DNA of 64,000 bases from Ectobacillus funiculus (lineage in GTDB: Bacteria; Bacillota; Bacilli; Bacillales; Bacillaceae_G): NCBI RefSeq assembly GCF_004138295.1, contig NZ_SCFM01000009.1, forward strand, positions 1 to 64,000, in the 5' to 3' direction. A program made the position numbers and the translations under genes. Positions 39,565 to 49,525 of the stretch are shown here, in pieces. The number at the start of each line of letters is the position of its first letter. Within the stretch, counting starts at the first letter, position 1. The notes below the pieces were generated by a model, which saw only the letters and a program-made list of their open reading frames with translations, ran no database searches and was not told the DNA's origin.

Positions 39565-40872
39565 TTGGAAAAGATCATCGTCCGCGGCGGAAATAAGCTA
39601 AGCGGTTCTGTACGCGTAGAAGGCGCGAAGAATGCTGTATTGCCAGTTTTAGCCGCAGCTCTATTAGCAAGTGATGGGAAAAATACGATATGCGATGTGC
39701 CAGCTCTTTCCGATGTATATACAATCAATGAAGTCTTGCGTTATTTAAATTGTGACGTTGTGTTTGAGAACGGTCAAGTCATCATCGATGCATCAAAAGA
39801 GCTGAACATTGAAGCACCATTTGAATATGTACGGAAAATGCGTGCGTCTGTTCTTGTAATGGGACCATTATTGGCCCGGAAGGGTCGCGCGCGCATCGCA
39901 TTGCCTGGCGGCTGCGCAATTGGCTCTCGTCCGATTGACCAGCATTTAAAGGGCTTTGAAGCAATGGGTGCGAAGGTGAAAGTTGGAAATGGATTTGTTG
40001 AGGCATATGTAGACGGAAGATTGCATGGAGCAAAAATTTACTTAGACTTCCCGAGCGTAGGAGCAACAGAAAACATCATGTCTGCTGCTGTATTAGCGAA
40101 AGGAACGACAATCATTGAAAATGCCGCAAAAGAACCGGAAATCGTAGACCTTGCAAACTTCCTAAATGCTATGGGTGCTCGTGTACGCGGTGCTGGCACA
40201 GGTACGATTCGCATTGAGGGTGTTGAGACACTATTTGGAGCGGTTCATCATGTTATTCCTGACCGTGTAGAGGCTGGTACATTTATGGTAGCGGCAGCTA
40301 TTACGGGAGGAAATGTTTTAATTGAGAACGCCGTACCAGAGCATCTAAGTCCTATTAGTGCGAAAATGAAAGAAATGGGCGTTATCATTATCGAAGAAGA
40401 AGAAGGCTTACGTGTCATTGGACCGGAGAAATTAAAGGCGGTAGACATAAAAACAATGCCTCATCCAGGCTTCCCAACAGATATGCAGTCACAAATGATG
40501 GCATTATTATTAAAAGCGGAAGGCACAAGCATGATCACAGAAACGGTGTTCGAAAACCGTTTTATGCATGTAGAGGAATTCCGTCGCATGAATGCCGATA
40601 TCAAAATTGAAGGACGCTCTGTTATTATGAGCGGACCATGTGAGCTTCAGGGCGCAGAAGTGGCAGCAACAGACTTGCGCGCAGCAGCAGCTCTTATCCT
40701 TGCAGGCCTTGCTGCACCAACAGGCTACACGCGGGTAACAGAACTAAAGCATCTTGATCGCGGCTATGTGAATTTCCACGGCAAGTTGGCTGCGCTTGGC
40801 GCTAATATTGAGCGCGTGAAAGAGGAAGCGCAGCAAACAGCAGAAAAAACGATCTCTGATCTTCATGCGTAA
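39565..40872 (+). CDS. murA: UDP-N-acetylglucosamine 1-carboxyvinyltransferase
   Basis: The 435-residue enzyme makes the first committed step of peptidoglycan synthesis. The PEP/fosfomycin-binding C117 is in '[13 protein letters not shown]', and '[12 protein letters not shown]' is the N-terminal hallmark. The start codon is TTG after GGAGGGG. Position before spoIID matches murAA of bacilli rather than the paralogue murAB. Confidence 0.97.
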   Translation: MEKIIVRGGNKLSGSVRVEGAKNAVLPVLAAALLASDGKNTICDVPALSDVYTINEVLRYLNCDVVFENGQVIIDASKELNIEAPFEYVRKMRASVLVMGPLLARKGRARIALPGGCAIGSRPIDQHLKGFEAMGAKVKVGNGFVEAYVDGRLHGAKIYLDFPSVGATENIMSAAVLAKGTTIIENAAKEPEIVDLANFLNAMGARVRGAGTGTIRIEGVETLFGAVHHVIPDRVEAGTFMVAAAITGGNVLIENAVPEHLSPISAKMKEMGVIIIEEEEGLRVIGPEKLKAVDIKTMPHPGFPTDMQSQMMALLLKAEGTSMITETVFENRFMHVEEFRRMNADIKIEGRSVIMSGPCELQGAEVAATDLRAAAALILAGLAAPTGYTRVTELKHLDRGYVNFHGKLAALGANIERVKEEAQQTAEKTISDLHA

Positions 40873-40880
40873 TTGAAGGG

Positions 40881-40926
40881 CAGCTTTTATACTTTTGGGG
40901 GGTCAAAGGTATAGAGGCTGTTTTTC
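40881..40926 (+). terminator. Terminator of murA
   Basis: CAGCTTTTATACTTTT (40881-40896) and CAAAGGTATAGAGGCTG (40904-40920) form a long stem with wobble pairs around a G-rich loop, followed by TTTTTCTTTT. Confidence 0.85.
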
Positions 40927-40930
40927 TTTT

Positions 40931-41043
40931 GCACTTATAAGAAAGTATACATTTCTAGCTGGATGCTAATTCGACGTAGCGAGAAATTTTAGGGATCAAA
41001 TATTAAGTGCAACTACGCCTTTGTCTTCGCCAATCAGCAAGTA
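40931..41043 (+). repeat. Dispersed 130-bp element, copy 9 (3' end shortened)
   Basis: The 5' hairpin and middle block are intact, but after GTCTTCGC the sequence jumps to CAATCAGCAAGT. About 17 bases holding the CCCAAGGGC hairpin and the left half of the final hairpin are deleted. It starts five bases after the murA terminator. Confidence 0.85.
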
Positions 41044-41316
41044 GCATTCCTTTGCAGCTATTGCCCAGCCTGCTCCCTCATTGTGATCTCTTCTTATACG
41101 TTCTAAAACTCTCTTAATTCTGTTACTATTGTTATAGTCAAGATGTATACATAATATTCTAACAATGTGAAAAAATCGTGAAAGAATTTCTGACGTTCTA
41201 AAAGCTCGTCCTTTTCCATAAGATGAAAGTGACACTTCAGATAGCAGGGGGTTCATCCTGCGCGAAACCGGGTTTCTGAACCTGTGTTGGATCTATTTTC
41301 GTGACGGAGGGCCAGT
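41044..41316. other. Upstream region of spoIID
   Basis: No supported gene is present. A sigma-E promoter is expected for spoIID but I could not place it with confidence. GAAACCGGGTTTC (about 41265-41277) is a short palindrome 40 nt before the start. A minus-strand frame crosses the region but ends inside repeat copy 9. Confidence 0.35.
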
Positions 41317-42342
41317 ATGAAGCTAACAAAGCCAATTTTTATGTTTGTGTCTGTTCTCGTTCTGTTAGTCATTGTTGTACCGAGCTTGCTGGTGCTTCCC
41401 TACCATATGGGAACAAAGCAGCCAGCAACAGGGAAGGAAGCTGCTCCTACTGCCGCTTCTGCCGCTAATGTTCCGCAAACTGTCACAAGCAATGTTGAGG
41501 TAGCGGTATATAGAACCAAGCAAAAAACGGTGGAACATGTACCTCTTGAGGACTATGTCGTGGGAGTAGTTGCCGCCGAGATGCCATCAGACTTCGAAAT
41601 AGAGGCGTTAAAGGCGCAGGCACTCACCGCTCGCACCTTTGTTGTAAAACGGATGGTAAACGGCGCAGTGCTGCCAAACAAGGCGGACGTCACTGACACA
41701 GTCGACACACAGGTGTATTACAGCCTGGCCGATTTGAAAAAGCAGTGGGGGCAAAGCTATAACTCAAAAATTGAGCGGATCCAAAAAGCGGTGCGCGCAA
41801 CGGCAGGACAAGTATTAACCTTTGACGGACAACCGATTACTGCCTCTTTCTTCTCTACAAGCAATGGCTACACAGAAAATGCAGAGGACTATTGGGGCAA
41901 TCCCGCTCCATATTTAAAAAGTGTAGATAGTCCTTGGGATAAGGATACCCCGAAATTCTTGAGCGAACAAAAAGTCAATGTAGCTGACTTTGAAAAGAAG
42001 CTTGGTGTGCAGGTGCTTACAAATGGGAAGGTCGGAAATATTACAGAACGAACATCCGGCCAACGCGTAAAAACCGTCAGCTTTAGCGGGAAGCAGCTGA
42101 GCGGAAGAGAGGTAAGGGAAAAGCTCGGGCTTCGCTCCTCGGACTTTACGTGGAAGCAGGAGGGCAGCCAAATTGTCATTACGACAAAGGGCTACGGACA
42201 TGGCGTCGGTATGAGCCAATATGGCGCAAACGGTATGGCGAAGGAGGGTAAGTCATACACGGATATTGTGCAGCATTATTACAAAGGAATTGAGATTAAA
42301 GGTGTAAATGAATATGAGCAGAAGCTTACCGCAAAAAAGTAG
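41317..42342 (+). CDS. spoIID: Stage II sporulation protein D (peptidoglycan lytic transglycosylase)
   Basis: The 341-residue protein has an N-terminal membrane anchor (about 8-30) and a SpoIID domain with the catalytic glutamate in '[18 protein letters not shown]'. '[20 protein letters not shown]' is the conserved C-terminal motif. SpoIID works with SpoIIM and SpoIIP during engulfment and is made in the mother cell under sigma-E. It follows murA as in B. subtilis. The next expected gene, spoIIQ, is 9.5 kb away. Confidence 0.96.
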   Translation: MKLTKPIFMFVSVLVLLVIVVPSLLVLPYHMGTKQPATGKEAAPTAASAANVPQTVTSNVEVAVYRTKQKTVEHVPLEDYVVGVVAAEMPSDFEIEALKAQALTARTFVVKRMVNGAVLPNKADVTDTVDTQVYYSLADLKKQWGQSYNSKIERIQKAVRATAGQVLTFDGQPITASFFSTSNGYTENAEDYWGNPAPYLKSVDSPWDKDTPKFLSEQKVNVADFEKKLGVQVLTNGKVGNITERTSGQRVKTVSFSGKQLSGREVREKLGLRSSDFTWKQEGSQIVITTKGYGHGVGMSQYGANGMAKEGKSYTDIVQHYYKGIEIKGVNEYEQKLTAKK

Positions 42343-42362
42343 TCATGAGACTACTTTTTTTC
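42333..42362 (+). terminator. Terminator of spoIID
   Basis: AAAAAAGTAGTC-ATGA-GACTACTTTTTTTCC. The 5' strand of the stem includes the last codons and stop of spoIID. Confidence 0.9.
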
Positions 42363-42487
42363 CGTTTTTATCCTGTTCACATTCATAAGAGACCCCCTAG
42401 ATTTCCCCAATTGTTTTCGGTAATATGGTATAGACAGTTCAATTTGAGGCATCTGCATGGATAAGCTGTTTGGTGTTTCGATAGATT

Positions 42488-42512
42488 ACGCTGATCGGCG
42501 AGTTTTCTTTAC
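42488..42512 (+). repeat. Dispersed element fragment (3' hairpin only)
   Basis: ACGCTGATCGGCGAG followed by TTTTCTTTACG is the right end of the element. Everything to its left is lost. Confidence 0.75.
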
Positions 42513-42580
42513 GAATAAACAGTGTCCATTATTCATTATGTTAATTATTTTTATGTTAAATTAGTATGGCTTTTGTGCCG

Positions 42581-42634
42581 CTTTAAGAGAGTATAAATTT
42601 CTAACTGGAAGACCATTCGACGTAGCGAGAAATT
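42581..42634 (+). repeat. Dispersed element fragment (5' hairpin only)
   Basis: CTTTAAGAGAGTATAAATTT, then the CTAACTGG arm and CGTAGCGAGAAATT. The copy ends there. With the 3' fragment 70 bp upstream, this is the remains of two copies in tandem. Confidence 0.8.
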
Positions 42635-42725
42635 CGTCAAGAAACTAGATGTTTTCCAAGTGAGAGCAATTCCATTTGTCAGAATCTTCTATCAAAACGT
42701 AGATAGATTGAGGAGCACAGGATGC

Positions 42726-44312
42726 ATGAAGGTAAGTAGAAGGTTTAAACTCCAAATTGTTATTAGCGGAATACTTGCGCTATCCATTTTATTCACAGCA
42801 GCCATATGGTTATTTGCTTCTTTCCAAGTGAATAAAAAATCTCTAGAAACTAGCTATCTAAAGAATAACTATTGGTACGCCAAAAAGCTAGCCTCTGAGA
42901 CGAATACGCTATTATCCAGCATGGGTGCAGTATTACAGACCGTTGCAGACCAAGCTGCTTATCATTCTGTAAAGGAAATGCAGGAGGATGTAGCTGCGCT
43001 GATGGACAGCAGAGAGCCCTATTTTAACTCCGTATTCATTGTAGACCAAAATAGGGTAGTGCAAGCAGTTAGTCCTTCCGCGACGGGGATTTCTATTGGG
43101 CAACAGCTGGATTCGAGTGTCTCCCAGCGCGCGGTGACATTAAAGAAACCGTTTATTTCAACTCCGTATCGAGGGATTACTGAGCGGCTTATTGTCCTAG
43201 TTTCCTACCCTATCTTTGATAGATCAGGAGGCTATAAAGGATTTGTAGGCGGTACAATCTACCTTGAAGGAGACAATATATTAAGCAATATGCTGGAGAA
43301 GCATTATTATGAGAACGGATCGTATGTGTATGTTGTGGATCGGGCAGGGCATTTGATTTTTCATCCCAATAAACAACGATTAAGTGAAGATGTCTCCGAA
43401 AATAAAATAGTAGCTAAAGTGCTAAAGGGTGAGGAAGGCTTTGGCAAGGTAGTAAATACAGAAGGAAAAAGTTTTTTGGCGGGGTATGCGCTTGAAAGTA
43501 AAAGCGGGTGGGGGATTGTATCACAAACACCATCGTCGATTACGAATGAACCTATCTGCAATATGATTGTCCGTTCAGTAAAGCTTGCTTTTCCTTTTGT
43601 TGTTCTTGTCTGGTTCATTGCCTGGTGGATTTCCCGCCGGATTTCCCGTCCTTTACAGCAGCTGGCCAGTTATACAGAAGAGACGACAAAGACATTGGGA
43701 CAGCCCCCTGTTCCCATTCCCCGTGTTAGAACGAATATTTATGAAATACAGCAGCTGTTTGAGAGTGTAAAATATTCGAGCCAGCATGTGCATTCTTATT
43801 TGAGCCAATTGCAGGAAGAGATTCAGACAGACGGATTAACGGGGATTGCAAATCGGAAAACATTTGATTTTGTCATGAAGGATCTCATGCATAACGACAT
43901 CCCATTTTCCCTCATTCTTCTTGATATTGACCATTTCAAAAAGATAAATGATACGTATGGGCATCCAACGGGAGATGAAGTAATTAAATTTCTCGCCACG
44001 GTTATGCCAGATATAATCCGGGAAGGTGACATGTGCTTCAGATATGGCGGAGAGGAATTTTGTATCATCGTCCTCTATAGTGACGAAGAGGTAGCTGGAA
44101 ATATTGCAGAGCGTTTGCGGCAAACGATGGAGCAATCAATCAGTCCTGCTGGGATGGCTGTTACCCTATCCTTGGGCATTTCTGCATTTCCAAAGCATGC
44201 CGTTTCTCCAAATGAATTGGTGAAGCTTGCGGACAAAGCATTGTACCAATCTAAGCAAGAAGGAAGAAACCGGGTAACGATCTTTTCTCAGAGCTTTTCA
44301 GGACATGTATAA
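42726..44312 (+). CDS. Membrane-bound diguanylate cyclase with dCache sensor
   Basis: The 528-residue protein has a first membrane helix (about 11-33), a periplasmic-side dCache-like domain (about 40-275) and a second helix (about 285-303). A linker and a GGDEF domain follow, with active motif GGEEF (441-445) and, five residues before it, the product-inhibition site REGD (432-435). It therefore should make c-di-GMP and be feedback-regulated. The frame is open from a GTG at 42660, but GAGGAG fits the ATG at 42726. First gene of the segment inserted between spoIID and spoIIQ. Confidence 0.92.
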   Translation: MKVSRRFKLQIVISGILALSILFTAAIWLFASFQVNKKSLETSYLKNNYWYAKKLASETNTLLSSMGAVLQTVADQAAYHSVKEMQEDVAALMDSREPYFNSVFIVDQNRVVQAVSPSATGISIGQQLDSSVSQRAVTLKKPFISTPYRGITERLIVLVSYPIFDRSGGYKGFVGGTIYLEGDNILSNMLEKHYYENGSYVYVVDRAGHLIFHPNKQRLSEDVSENKIVAKVLKGEEGFGKVVNTEGKSFLAGYALESKSGWGIVSQTPSSITNEPICNMIVRSVKLAFPFVVLVWFIAWWISRRISRPLQQLASYTEETTKTLGQPPVPIPRVRTNIYEIQQLFESVKYSSQHVHSYLSQLQEEIQTDGLTGIANRKTFDFVMKDLMHNDIPFSLILLDIDHFKKINDTYGHPTGDEVIKFLATVMPDIIREGDMCFRYGGEEFCIIVLYSDEEVAGNIAERLRQTMEQSISPAGMAVTLSLGISAFPKHAVSPNELVKLADKALYQSKQEGRNRVTIFSQSFSGHV

Positions 44313-44360
44313 TGCAGCTCCTTTTGATAAAGTTTCGGAAAAAATATCTGCAAAACAACA

Positions 44361-44405
44361 GTAAGCGACCTTGCTTATCCTCTTAGGAATTACAAGGTCG
44401 CTTAC
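44361..44405. terminator. Hairpin downstream of the diguanylate cyclase gene
   Basis: GTAAGCGACCTTG (44361-44373) and CAAGGTCGCTTAC (44393-44405) are perfectly complementary over 13 bp. The downstream sequence ACTATTTCTTC is only weakly T-rich. Confidence 0.6.
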
Positions 44406-44741
44406 ACTATTTCTTCGTTCATTTTATCAAAGCCCTTTCAATTATTTTGTATTGGAGAGAACCGCCTCCTAGAGAAAATTCCTTTGCCTTATCATCAGCT
44501 TATTAGCATCACCTATTCTTTCGCTCGCTTTGTTTTTTTACATTTCATCCTTCGTTACTTTAACGGCCTCCTTTCTTTTTAGGTAGTATGTATTGCTTGT
44601 ACTTATCATACAAGGAAAAGAGCGACTTGTAAATACTAAATATTATAAATTTTCTGAATATTATTAATAATTGTAAAAAAGTGGAAAATGTTTGTCGCTG
44701 TTAGGTGAGATGGGAGAGTAGAAGCATAAAGCCATGCAAGA
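44406..44741. other. AT-rich intergenic region, no gene seen
   Basis: Short minus-strand runs with ribosome-site-like AAGGAGG and AGGAGG are present, but each is followed by only a few codons before a stop. I see no supported gene. Confidence 0.4.
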
Positions 44742-44768
44742 AACCCCATAGGATTTTCCTATGAGGTT
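44742..44768 (-). terminator. Probable terminator of modAB
   Basis: On the minus strand AACCTCATAGG-AAAA-TCCTATGGGGTT is a stem with two wobbles followed by TCTTG, 64 nt past the modB stop. Confidence 0.6.
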
Positions 44769-44831
44769 CTAGGGCAGAGACGAAGATGGGACTAACAGGA
44801 AAACGGCCTGATTGCTTCAAATTCGTTCTGC

Positions 44832-45488
44832 CTATCTACTTTTAAGCTGTACTGTTAGCAGCATCAGGAACGAGATGAACACTGTGGCGGCCACCCATAG
44901 CCAAGCCATCGTCATATTTCCAGAATCAATCGCAACATAAATAGCCGTTGGAACTGTTTGTGTTTTTCCGGGAATGTTGCCGGCAAACATTAAGGTAGCG
45001 CCAAATTCCCCTAAAGCTCGAGCAAAACTCAGGATACCGCCAGTCAGCAACGATCTGGATGCTAAAGGCAGAGAGATATACAAAAAAACCTTTAGTGTAT
45101 TAGCGCCATCTACTGCGGCTGCTTCTTCTATATCAGAATCTACATTTTGAAATCCAGTCTTTGCAGACATATACATGAGCGGAAAGGCAACCACTGTGGA
45201 AGCGATCATAGCTGCCCACCATGTAAATATAATCGGCTGTTTAAATAGAAATACAATCGCTTCGCCTAACCAGCTATTCTTCCCAAATATGATAATCAGC
45301 AGGAATCCTATCACGGATGGCGGAAGTACTAAAGGCAACATGATCATCGTTTCGATGATTATTTTACCTCTAAAAGGAAACTTCACCATGAGCCAGCTTA
45401 TAAAGGTTCCTAATATAAAAACAGTTATGCCAGATACAAGGGAAATCTCTAATGATAGTTGAATTGGCTCCCAAAATTCTTTAAACAT
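44832..45488 (-). CDS. modB: Molybdate ABC transporter permease
   Basis: The 218-residue protein has five or six membrane helices, with the ATPase-contact EAA loop 'EEAAAVDGANTLKVFLYISL' and 'GEFGATLMFAGNIPGKTQT', the ModB signature. It lies 9 nt after modA. No modC ATPase gene follows, so the ATPase must be supplied from elsewhere, a known situation in bacilli. Confidence 0.93.
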   Translation of the reverse strand: MFKEFWEPIQLSLEISLVSGITVFILGTFISWLMVKFPFRGKIIIETMIMLPLVLPPSVIGFLLIIIFGKNSWLGEAIVFLFKQPIIFTWWAAMIASTVVAFPLMYMSAKTGFQNVDSDIEEAAAVDGANTLKVFLYISLPLASRSLLTGGILSFARALGEFGATLMFAGNIPGKTQTVPTAIYVAIDSGNMTMAWLWVAATVFISFLMLLTVQLKSR

Positions 45489-45497
45489 CCCTTTTCC

Positions 45498-46304
45498 CTA
45501 TTCAGCTACAAATCCATACTGTTCTAGTACTTTTAATGCTGCTTTGCTTTGTAAGTATTGATAGAACTCTTCGGCTTCTTTCGGGTGCTTTGTGTCTTTT
45601 ACAATGCCAACTGGATAGATAATCGGATCATGCGTCTTTGGATCAGCTGTTGCGACTACTTTGACTTTGTCTGAAATTAAAGCATCTGTTTTGTATACAA
45701 TCCCCGCATCCACATTTCCTGTTTCTACATAACTAAGAACCTGGCGTACATCTTTTGCATATACCACTTTGCTGCTTACTTGATTCCAAAGATTTAATTT
45801 TTCTAGCGTTTGTTGTGCATACTGTCCAGCTGGTACTGCTTCTGGTGTGCCTAAAGCAATTTTATCTGCTTGTGTTGATAAATCTGAAAAGTTTTTGATT
45901 GATTTCGTTGTGTCCTTCGGTACAATGAGCACTAATTCGTTTCCGACTAAATCAACGCCTTGTTTTTGGTCAATTTGGCCTTCTTTAACGAGCTCGTCAA
46001 ACTTGTCCTCTGCTGCTGAAAAGAACAAATCTACTGGAGCACCCTGTTTAATCTGTTGTTGTAAAGCACCTGAAGCCCCAAAGTTAAACTTCAGATCAAT
46101 GTTAGTGTGATCTTTTTCGTAGTTTTTTTCAATATCAGTGAGTGCATTTTGCAAGCTGGCTGCTGCTGAAATAGTCAACTCTACCTTTTCTTTTGAAGCT
46201 GCCTCCTTTTTGTTTGTTTGATCGCTCGTGGAACTTCCATTGGAGCAGCCAAACAACAAAGCTGCCATCATAGTACTTACTACTAGATTTAACTTCTTAA
46301 ACAT
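45498..46304 (-). CDS. modA: Molybdate-binding lipoprotein
   Basis: The 268-residue protein has a lipoprotein signal with lipobox 'LLFGC' (C20) and a ModA domain: 'ISAAASLQNALTDIEKNYEK', 'FNFGASGALQQQIKQGAP' and 'ALGTPEAVPAGQYAQQTL'. An upstream in-frame start eight codons earlier was rejected because AGGAGGT lies just before 46304. It captures molybdate (or tungstate) for ModB. Confidence 0.93.
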   Translation of the reverse strand: MFKKLNLVVSTMMAALLFGCSNGSSTSDQTNKKEAASKEKVELTISAAASLQNALTDIEKNYEKDHTNIDLKFNFGASGALQQQIKQGAPVDLFFSAAEDKFDELVKEGQIDQKQGVDLVGNELVLIVPKDTTKSIKNFSDLSTQADKIALGTPEAVPAGQYAQQTLEKLNLWNQVSSKVVYAKDVRQVLSYVETGNVDAGIVYKTDALISDKVKVVATADPKTHDPIIYPVGIVKDTKHPKEAEEFYQYLQSKAALKVLEQYGFVAE

Positions 46305-46329
46305 AAGATACCTCCTAATAATCCTCACT

Positions 46330-46420
46330 TTAATATTAAGATAAAATTGATTATAACTTATTATAAATAGATATAAAATGAAATTTTTCGCAATTTTAAA
46401 AAATTATGAAAAGAGTAGTA
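46330..46420 (+). repeat. Left copy of a ~90-bp direct repeat (upstream of modA)
   Basis: It aligns with 49526-49613 in the same orientation. A 29-nt core (46385-46413) is identical except for one base. It lies immediately upstream of modA, and reverse repeat copy 11 begins at its right end. Confidence 0.75.
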
Positions 46421-46491
46421 AAGAAAACTCGCCGATTAGCGAGCCCTGCCTTTGGGCGAAGACAGAGGTGTAGTTGCCCTTATATTTTGCA
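46421..46491 (-). repeat. Dispersed element, copy 11 (reverse, 5' hairpin missing)
   Basis: On the minus strand: GTAGTTGC-complement GCAACTACACC, GTCTTCGCCCAAAGGCAG, then CTCGCTAATCGGCGAG and TTTTCTTT. The 5' hairpin module is absent. Confidence 0.85.
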
Positions 46492-46539
46492 ATCTCATCT
46501 CATTTATAATAGTTCCTCTTTACGCAATGAATCTTGATC

Positions 46540-48375
46540 CTAGTAAACATCCCTTGCGTATCTCTTAGACTTTGCCATTTCCTTCACATATGCTTCTGCT
46601 TCAGCGCTCCACATCCCGCCGTGCTGCTGGATAATGCGCTTCAACATGGATTCCACTTCTTTCGCCATCCTACTTGCATCGCCACAGATGTAGAAGTGCG
46701 CACCTTCCTGAAGCCATGCCCAAAGCTCTGCTCCATGCTCCAGCATCCGATCTTGAACATAGATCTTCTCAGCTTGATCACGCGAGAATGCAGTATCTAG
46801 CCGCGTAAGAAGTCCGTTTTTTTTGCATGGCCTCCAATTCCTCTTTAAAGTAGAAATCGTATTCAGCGCATTGTCTTGCAGCGCCTGCCAGAAGCCTTCT
46901 CCGTTATCAGGGGGATCCCCAGCGCCGAATGTGCTGGCGACCATCAGAACTAACCGCTCCTTAGATAGGTCTGTGATGGAATAGGAATCCATACAGGCAA
47001 GGCGAACATCATAACCCACCGCATGCAATTTCTTGGCGCAGCTGTTTGCGGCGCCTTCTGCATTTCCTGTTTGCGAGGCCCACAGAATCGTGGCGAGCGC
47101 TTTAGTCTCAACTGTAGCCGTCGCTTCCGCTGCGTGTGTTGATAGGGAAGTCGTTGCTGATGGGGAGCCATTCCCTGCGTGCGGTTAATGCCTTCTCAAT
47201 TGAGTGAATCCACTCATTGGCTTGTTCTTCAAAATCGGTATCACAATCGACGCGACCTCTAAGGCGCTGAGCCCCAAGCTGCTCTAAACGGATGTCCAGA
47301 TTGCGTGCAAATCCGCAAAACAGATCGTAGCTAGAATCGCCGAACCCTAGGACGGCGTAGCGAAGATCAGGTAAGCGGGGTGCATTGTCAGCTTGCAGCG
47401 CCTGCCAGAAGCTTTCGCCGTTATCAGGGGGATCCCCAGCGCCGAATGTGCTTGCGACCGGATTGGTACAAATGATCCAGCACGCCTTGATGTCTCCAGC
47501 GGTCATGCTTTGGAACATAGAAATCGTGCCCGTTCCTACCTCGGTGCGGAGCGATTCCCTAGGGATGCCCTACATATCCTTGATAAAATGGCGGTCATCC
47601 TCAACAAGCACGGAGCGCTGCCCGGGTAAGCCGGGCCCCATATAACCTATCTCTCGGCCGCCCATCGTATTCAGCTAACCAGTGAGTGAGAAGGGACCGC
47701 TGCCGGGGCGGCATATTTTGCCGGTACCAGATGCAGATAGCAGATCGCGTTGGTATGCCATGTGCCATGCGTGCTTTGATTCAGTCCCATTGTCCAGCAA
47801 CTCATCCATTCGGGCGACTCGCCAATCCATAATGCCGCTTGACGGATAGCGACTTCGGGGATCCCCGTTATTCCGGCAACCTTATCTGGAGGGTAATCCT
47901 CCAGAAATTCGGGCATGGCTTCCCAGCCGGAGGTAAACTCCTCAATAAAGTCTGGATCTGTATGACCATTTTTGACAAGCAAATGTAAAAGACCGTTAAG
48001 CAGAGCGAGGTCGGTGCCAGGTCTGATTTGCATAAAGAGCGAGGCCTTATCTGCGGTAGTATTGCGGCGCGGATCCACCACAATCAGTTTGGCTCCCGCC
48101 TTGACCCTATCCATGACGCGAAGGAACAGGATCGGATGACAGTCGGTCATGTTTGCGCCAATGACAAAAAACAAGTTCGTACGGTCCATATCCTGATATG
48201 AGCCTGGCGGACCGTCCGCTCCGAGCGACAGCTTATAGCCGCTACCGGCGCTGGCCATGCATAAGCGTGAATTGGATTCAATATTGTTGGTGCGCACAAA
48301 GCCTTCGCCAGCTTGTTGATGAGATATTGCGCCTCTAATGACATTTGGCCCGATACATAAAAATCAGTACATCTA
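46540..48375 (-). pseudogene. Decayed, rearranged bifunctional nitrate reductase / sulfite-reductase-type flavoprotein gene
   Basis: Minus-strand fragments belong to a molybdopterin nitrate reductase fused to a CysJ-like flavoprotein. From 48375: 'MSLEAQYLINKLAK' (frameshift), 'RTNNIESNSRLCMASAGSG' to 'STHGTWHTNAICYLHL' (frameshift near 47720), 'GREIGYMGPGLPGQRSVLVE' with an internal TAG after 'FIKDM', then 'DIKACWIICTNPVAS' joined directly to flavodoxin 'TFGAGDPPDNGESFWQALQ'. A second flavodoxin start ('TILWASQTGNAEGAANSC') with its own 'VASTFGAGDPPDNGEGFWQ' follows, and after more frameshifts the reductase tail 'GLLTRLDTAFSRDQAEK' to 'YARDVY'. The iron-sulphur N-terminus is missing. The order is not colinear with an intact gene, so it is a rearranged relic. 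Confidence 0.85.
46872..46948 (-). repeat. Flavodoxin segment duplicated within the pseudogene (copy A)
   Basis: About 75 bp encoding 'VASTFGAGDPPDNGEGFWQAL' minus its first residues recur at 47385-47467 with a few differences, in the same orientation. The shared stretch marks the recombination joint of the rearranged nitrate reductase relic. Confidence 0.8.
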
Positions 48376-48507
48376 TTTACAATTTAGTTAAAACGAGTTA
48401 GAAAATAGATCATAATGGCTTAGAAGCATTGTATTTCAGTTGTTCCAAAATAAGGAATAAAGTACATTAGAGGTTAGAGGTATTGTGTTACGTGAAAGGA
48501 GCTGGAC

Positions 48508-48909
48508 ATGAAATAGGGACGATTGCCTAAGGAAATTTATGAGCAGCTTGCTCTATTTCGTTATCGAATTCGCAAATTCATTCGATTCAGTGAGGAAGCC
48601 GCAAGGGCAAAAGGGCTTACACCTCAGCATCATCAGCTTATGCTGTCGATTATGGGATTTCCCGATCGTGAGTACGCCACGCCAAAAGAGCTGGCAGAGC
48701 GCTTGCAAATTACCCCTCATGCATGTGTAGAACTCATTAGGCGGTGTGAGGATTTGAACTTAGTGCAGCGTTTCCCAAATCCAGAGGATAAACGCAGTAT
48801 TTTCATACAGCTGACGGAATACGGAATGAGGCTGCTAGACGAGTTGTCTGAAATTCATCTAGATGAGTTAACGAGAGCTGGTTTGCTTGTTTTGCATCAT
48901 GGTAATTAA
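48508..48909 (+). pseudogene. MarR-family regulator gene with a stop at codon 3
   Basis: AAAGGAG lies 7 nt before an ATG at 48508, which reads Met-Lys-stop (TAG at 48514) and then continues in the same frame: Gly-Arg-Leu-Pro-Lys-Glu-Ile-Tyr. From a TTG at 48523 the frame is open for 128 residues and encodes a MarR winged helix ('TPKELAERLQITPHACVELI', 'NPEDKRSIFIQLTEYG'). The TTG has no ribosome site of its own, because the normal one serves the dead ATG. Expression from TTG re-initiation is possible but probably weak. The natural target is unknown. Confidence 0.75.
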
Positions 48910-48968
48910 CGTTCGGGAGAATGAAAATTGGCTCCTTCAATTATGAATTGGTTTTTAGGGGGAGAACT

Positions 48969-49394
48969 ATGGGAAGCCAGTATGAAATTTTAAGGGAGAC
49001 TCCAACGCTAGCTGAATACAAATATTTATGCTTAGTTGCCGGCTTGGATAATGAGATAAATTTTAACGTTGCCGAGAGATCACTAAAGAACTCCATTTTT
49101 GCTGTTACAGTTAAGAGTCGTGATAAGGTCATAGGAATGGGAAGAATTGTAGGGGATGGGGCGATGTACTTTTATATTCAAGATGTAATCGTTCATCCGG
49201 GTTATCGAAGACTGGGGATGGGTAAAGAAATTATGAATACATTAGTCGAGTATCTAAAAGAAAATGCGCCAGATAAGGCATCTGTCGGGTTATTTATCTC
49301 AAAAGGGAAAGAAAATTTCTATGAAAAATGCGATTTTAAGGATGCCACACCTCATACAAAAGGGATATTTACGGTAATAAAGAGATGTGATTAG
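48969..49394 (+). CDS. GNAT-family N-acetyltransferase
   Basis: The 141-residue protein has the acetyl-CoA binding motif A 'QDVIVHPGYRRLGMGKEIM' and 'NFYEKCDF' near the end, which is typical. GGGGGAG precedes the ATG at 48969; an in-frame ATG at 48921 has no good ribosome site. The substrate is unknown. Confidence 0.85.
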   Translation: MGSQYEILRETPTLAEYKYLCLVAGLDNEINFNVAERSLKNSIFAVTVKSRDKVIGMGRIVGDGAMYFYIQDVIVHPGYRRLGMGKEIMNTLVEYLKENAPDKASVGLFISKGKENFYEKCDFKDATPHTKGIFTVIKRCD

Positions 49395-49463
49395 AAGGGA
49401 ATCATATCTTTTCAATATGCATTTCATTCCCGCTCCCATGAATGATGTGGATGAGCCGAAAAA

Positions 49464-49508
49464 ACAAGCTAATCGTCTGTTGTATATAGATGATTAGCTT
49501 GTTTCATG
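49464..49508 (+). terminator. Terminator after the GNAT gene
   Basis: AACAAGCTAATCGTCT and AGATGATTAGCTTGTT form a stem of about 15 bp with a 9-nt loop, followed by TCATG. Confidence 0.75.
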
Positions 49509-49525
49509 AAAAGATAACTTTTATG

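Noticed and set aside
40996-41256. 86-codon minus-strand frame before spoIID
   Set aside because: Its last quarter is repeat copy 9 and no ribosome site is seen; a decayed gene cannot be excluded.
44500-44620. Small acid-soluble-protein-like minus-strand gene
   Set aside because: Ribosome-site-like sequences exist, but the frames stop within a dozen codons.
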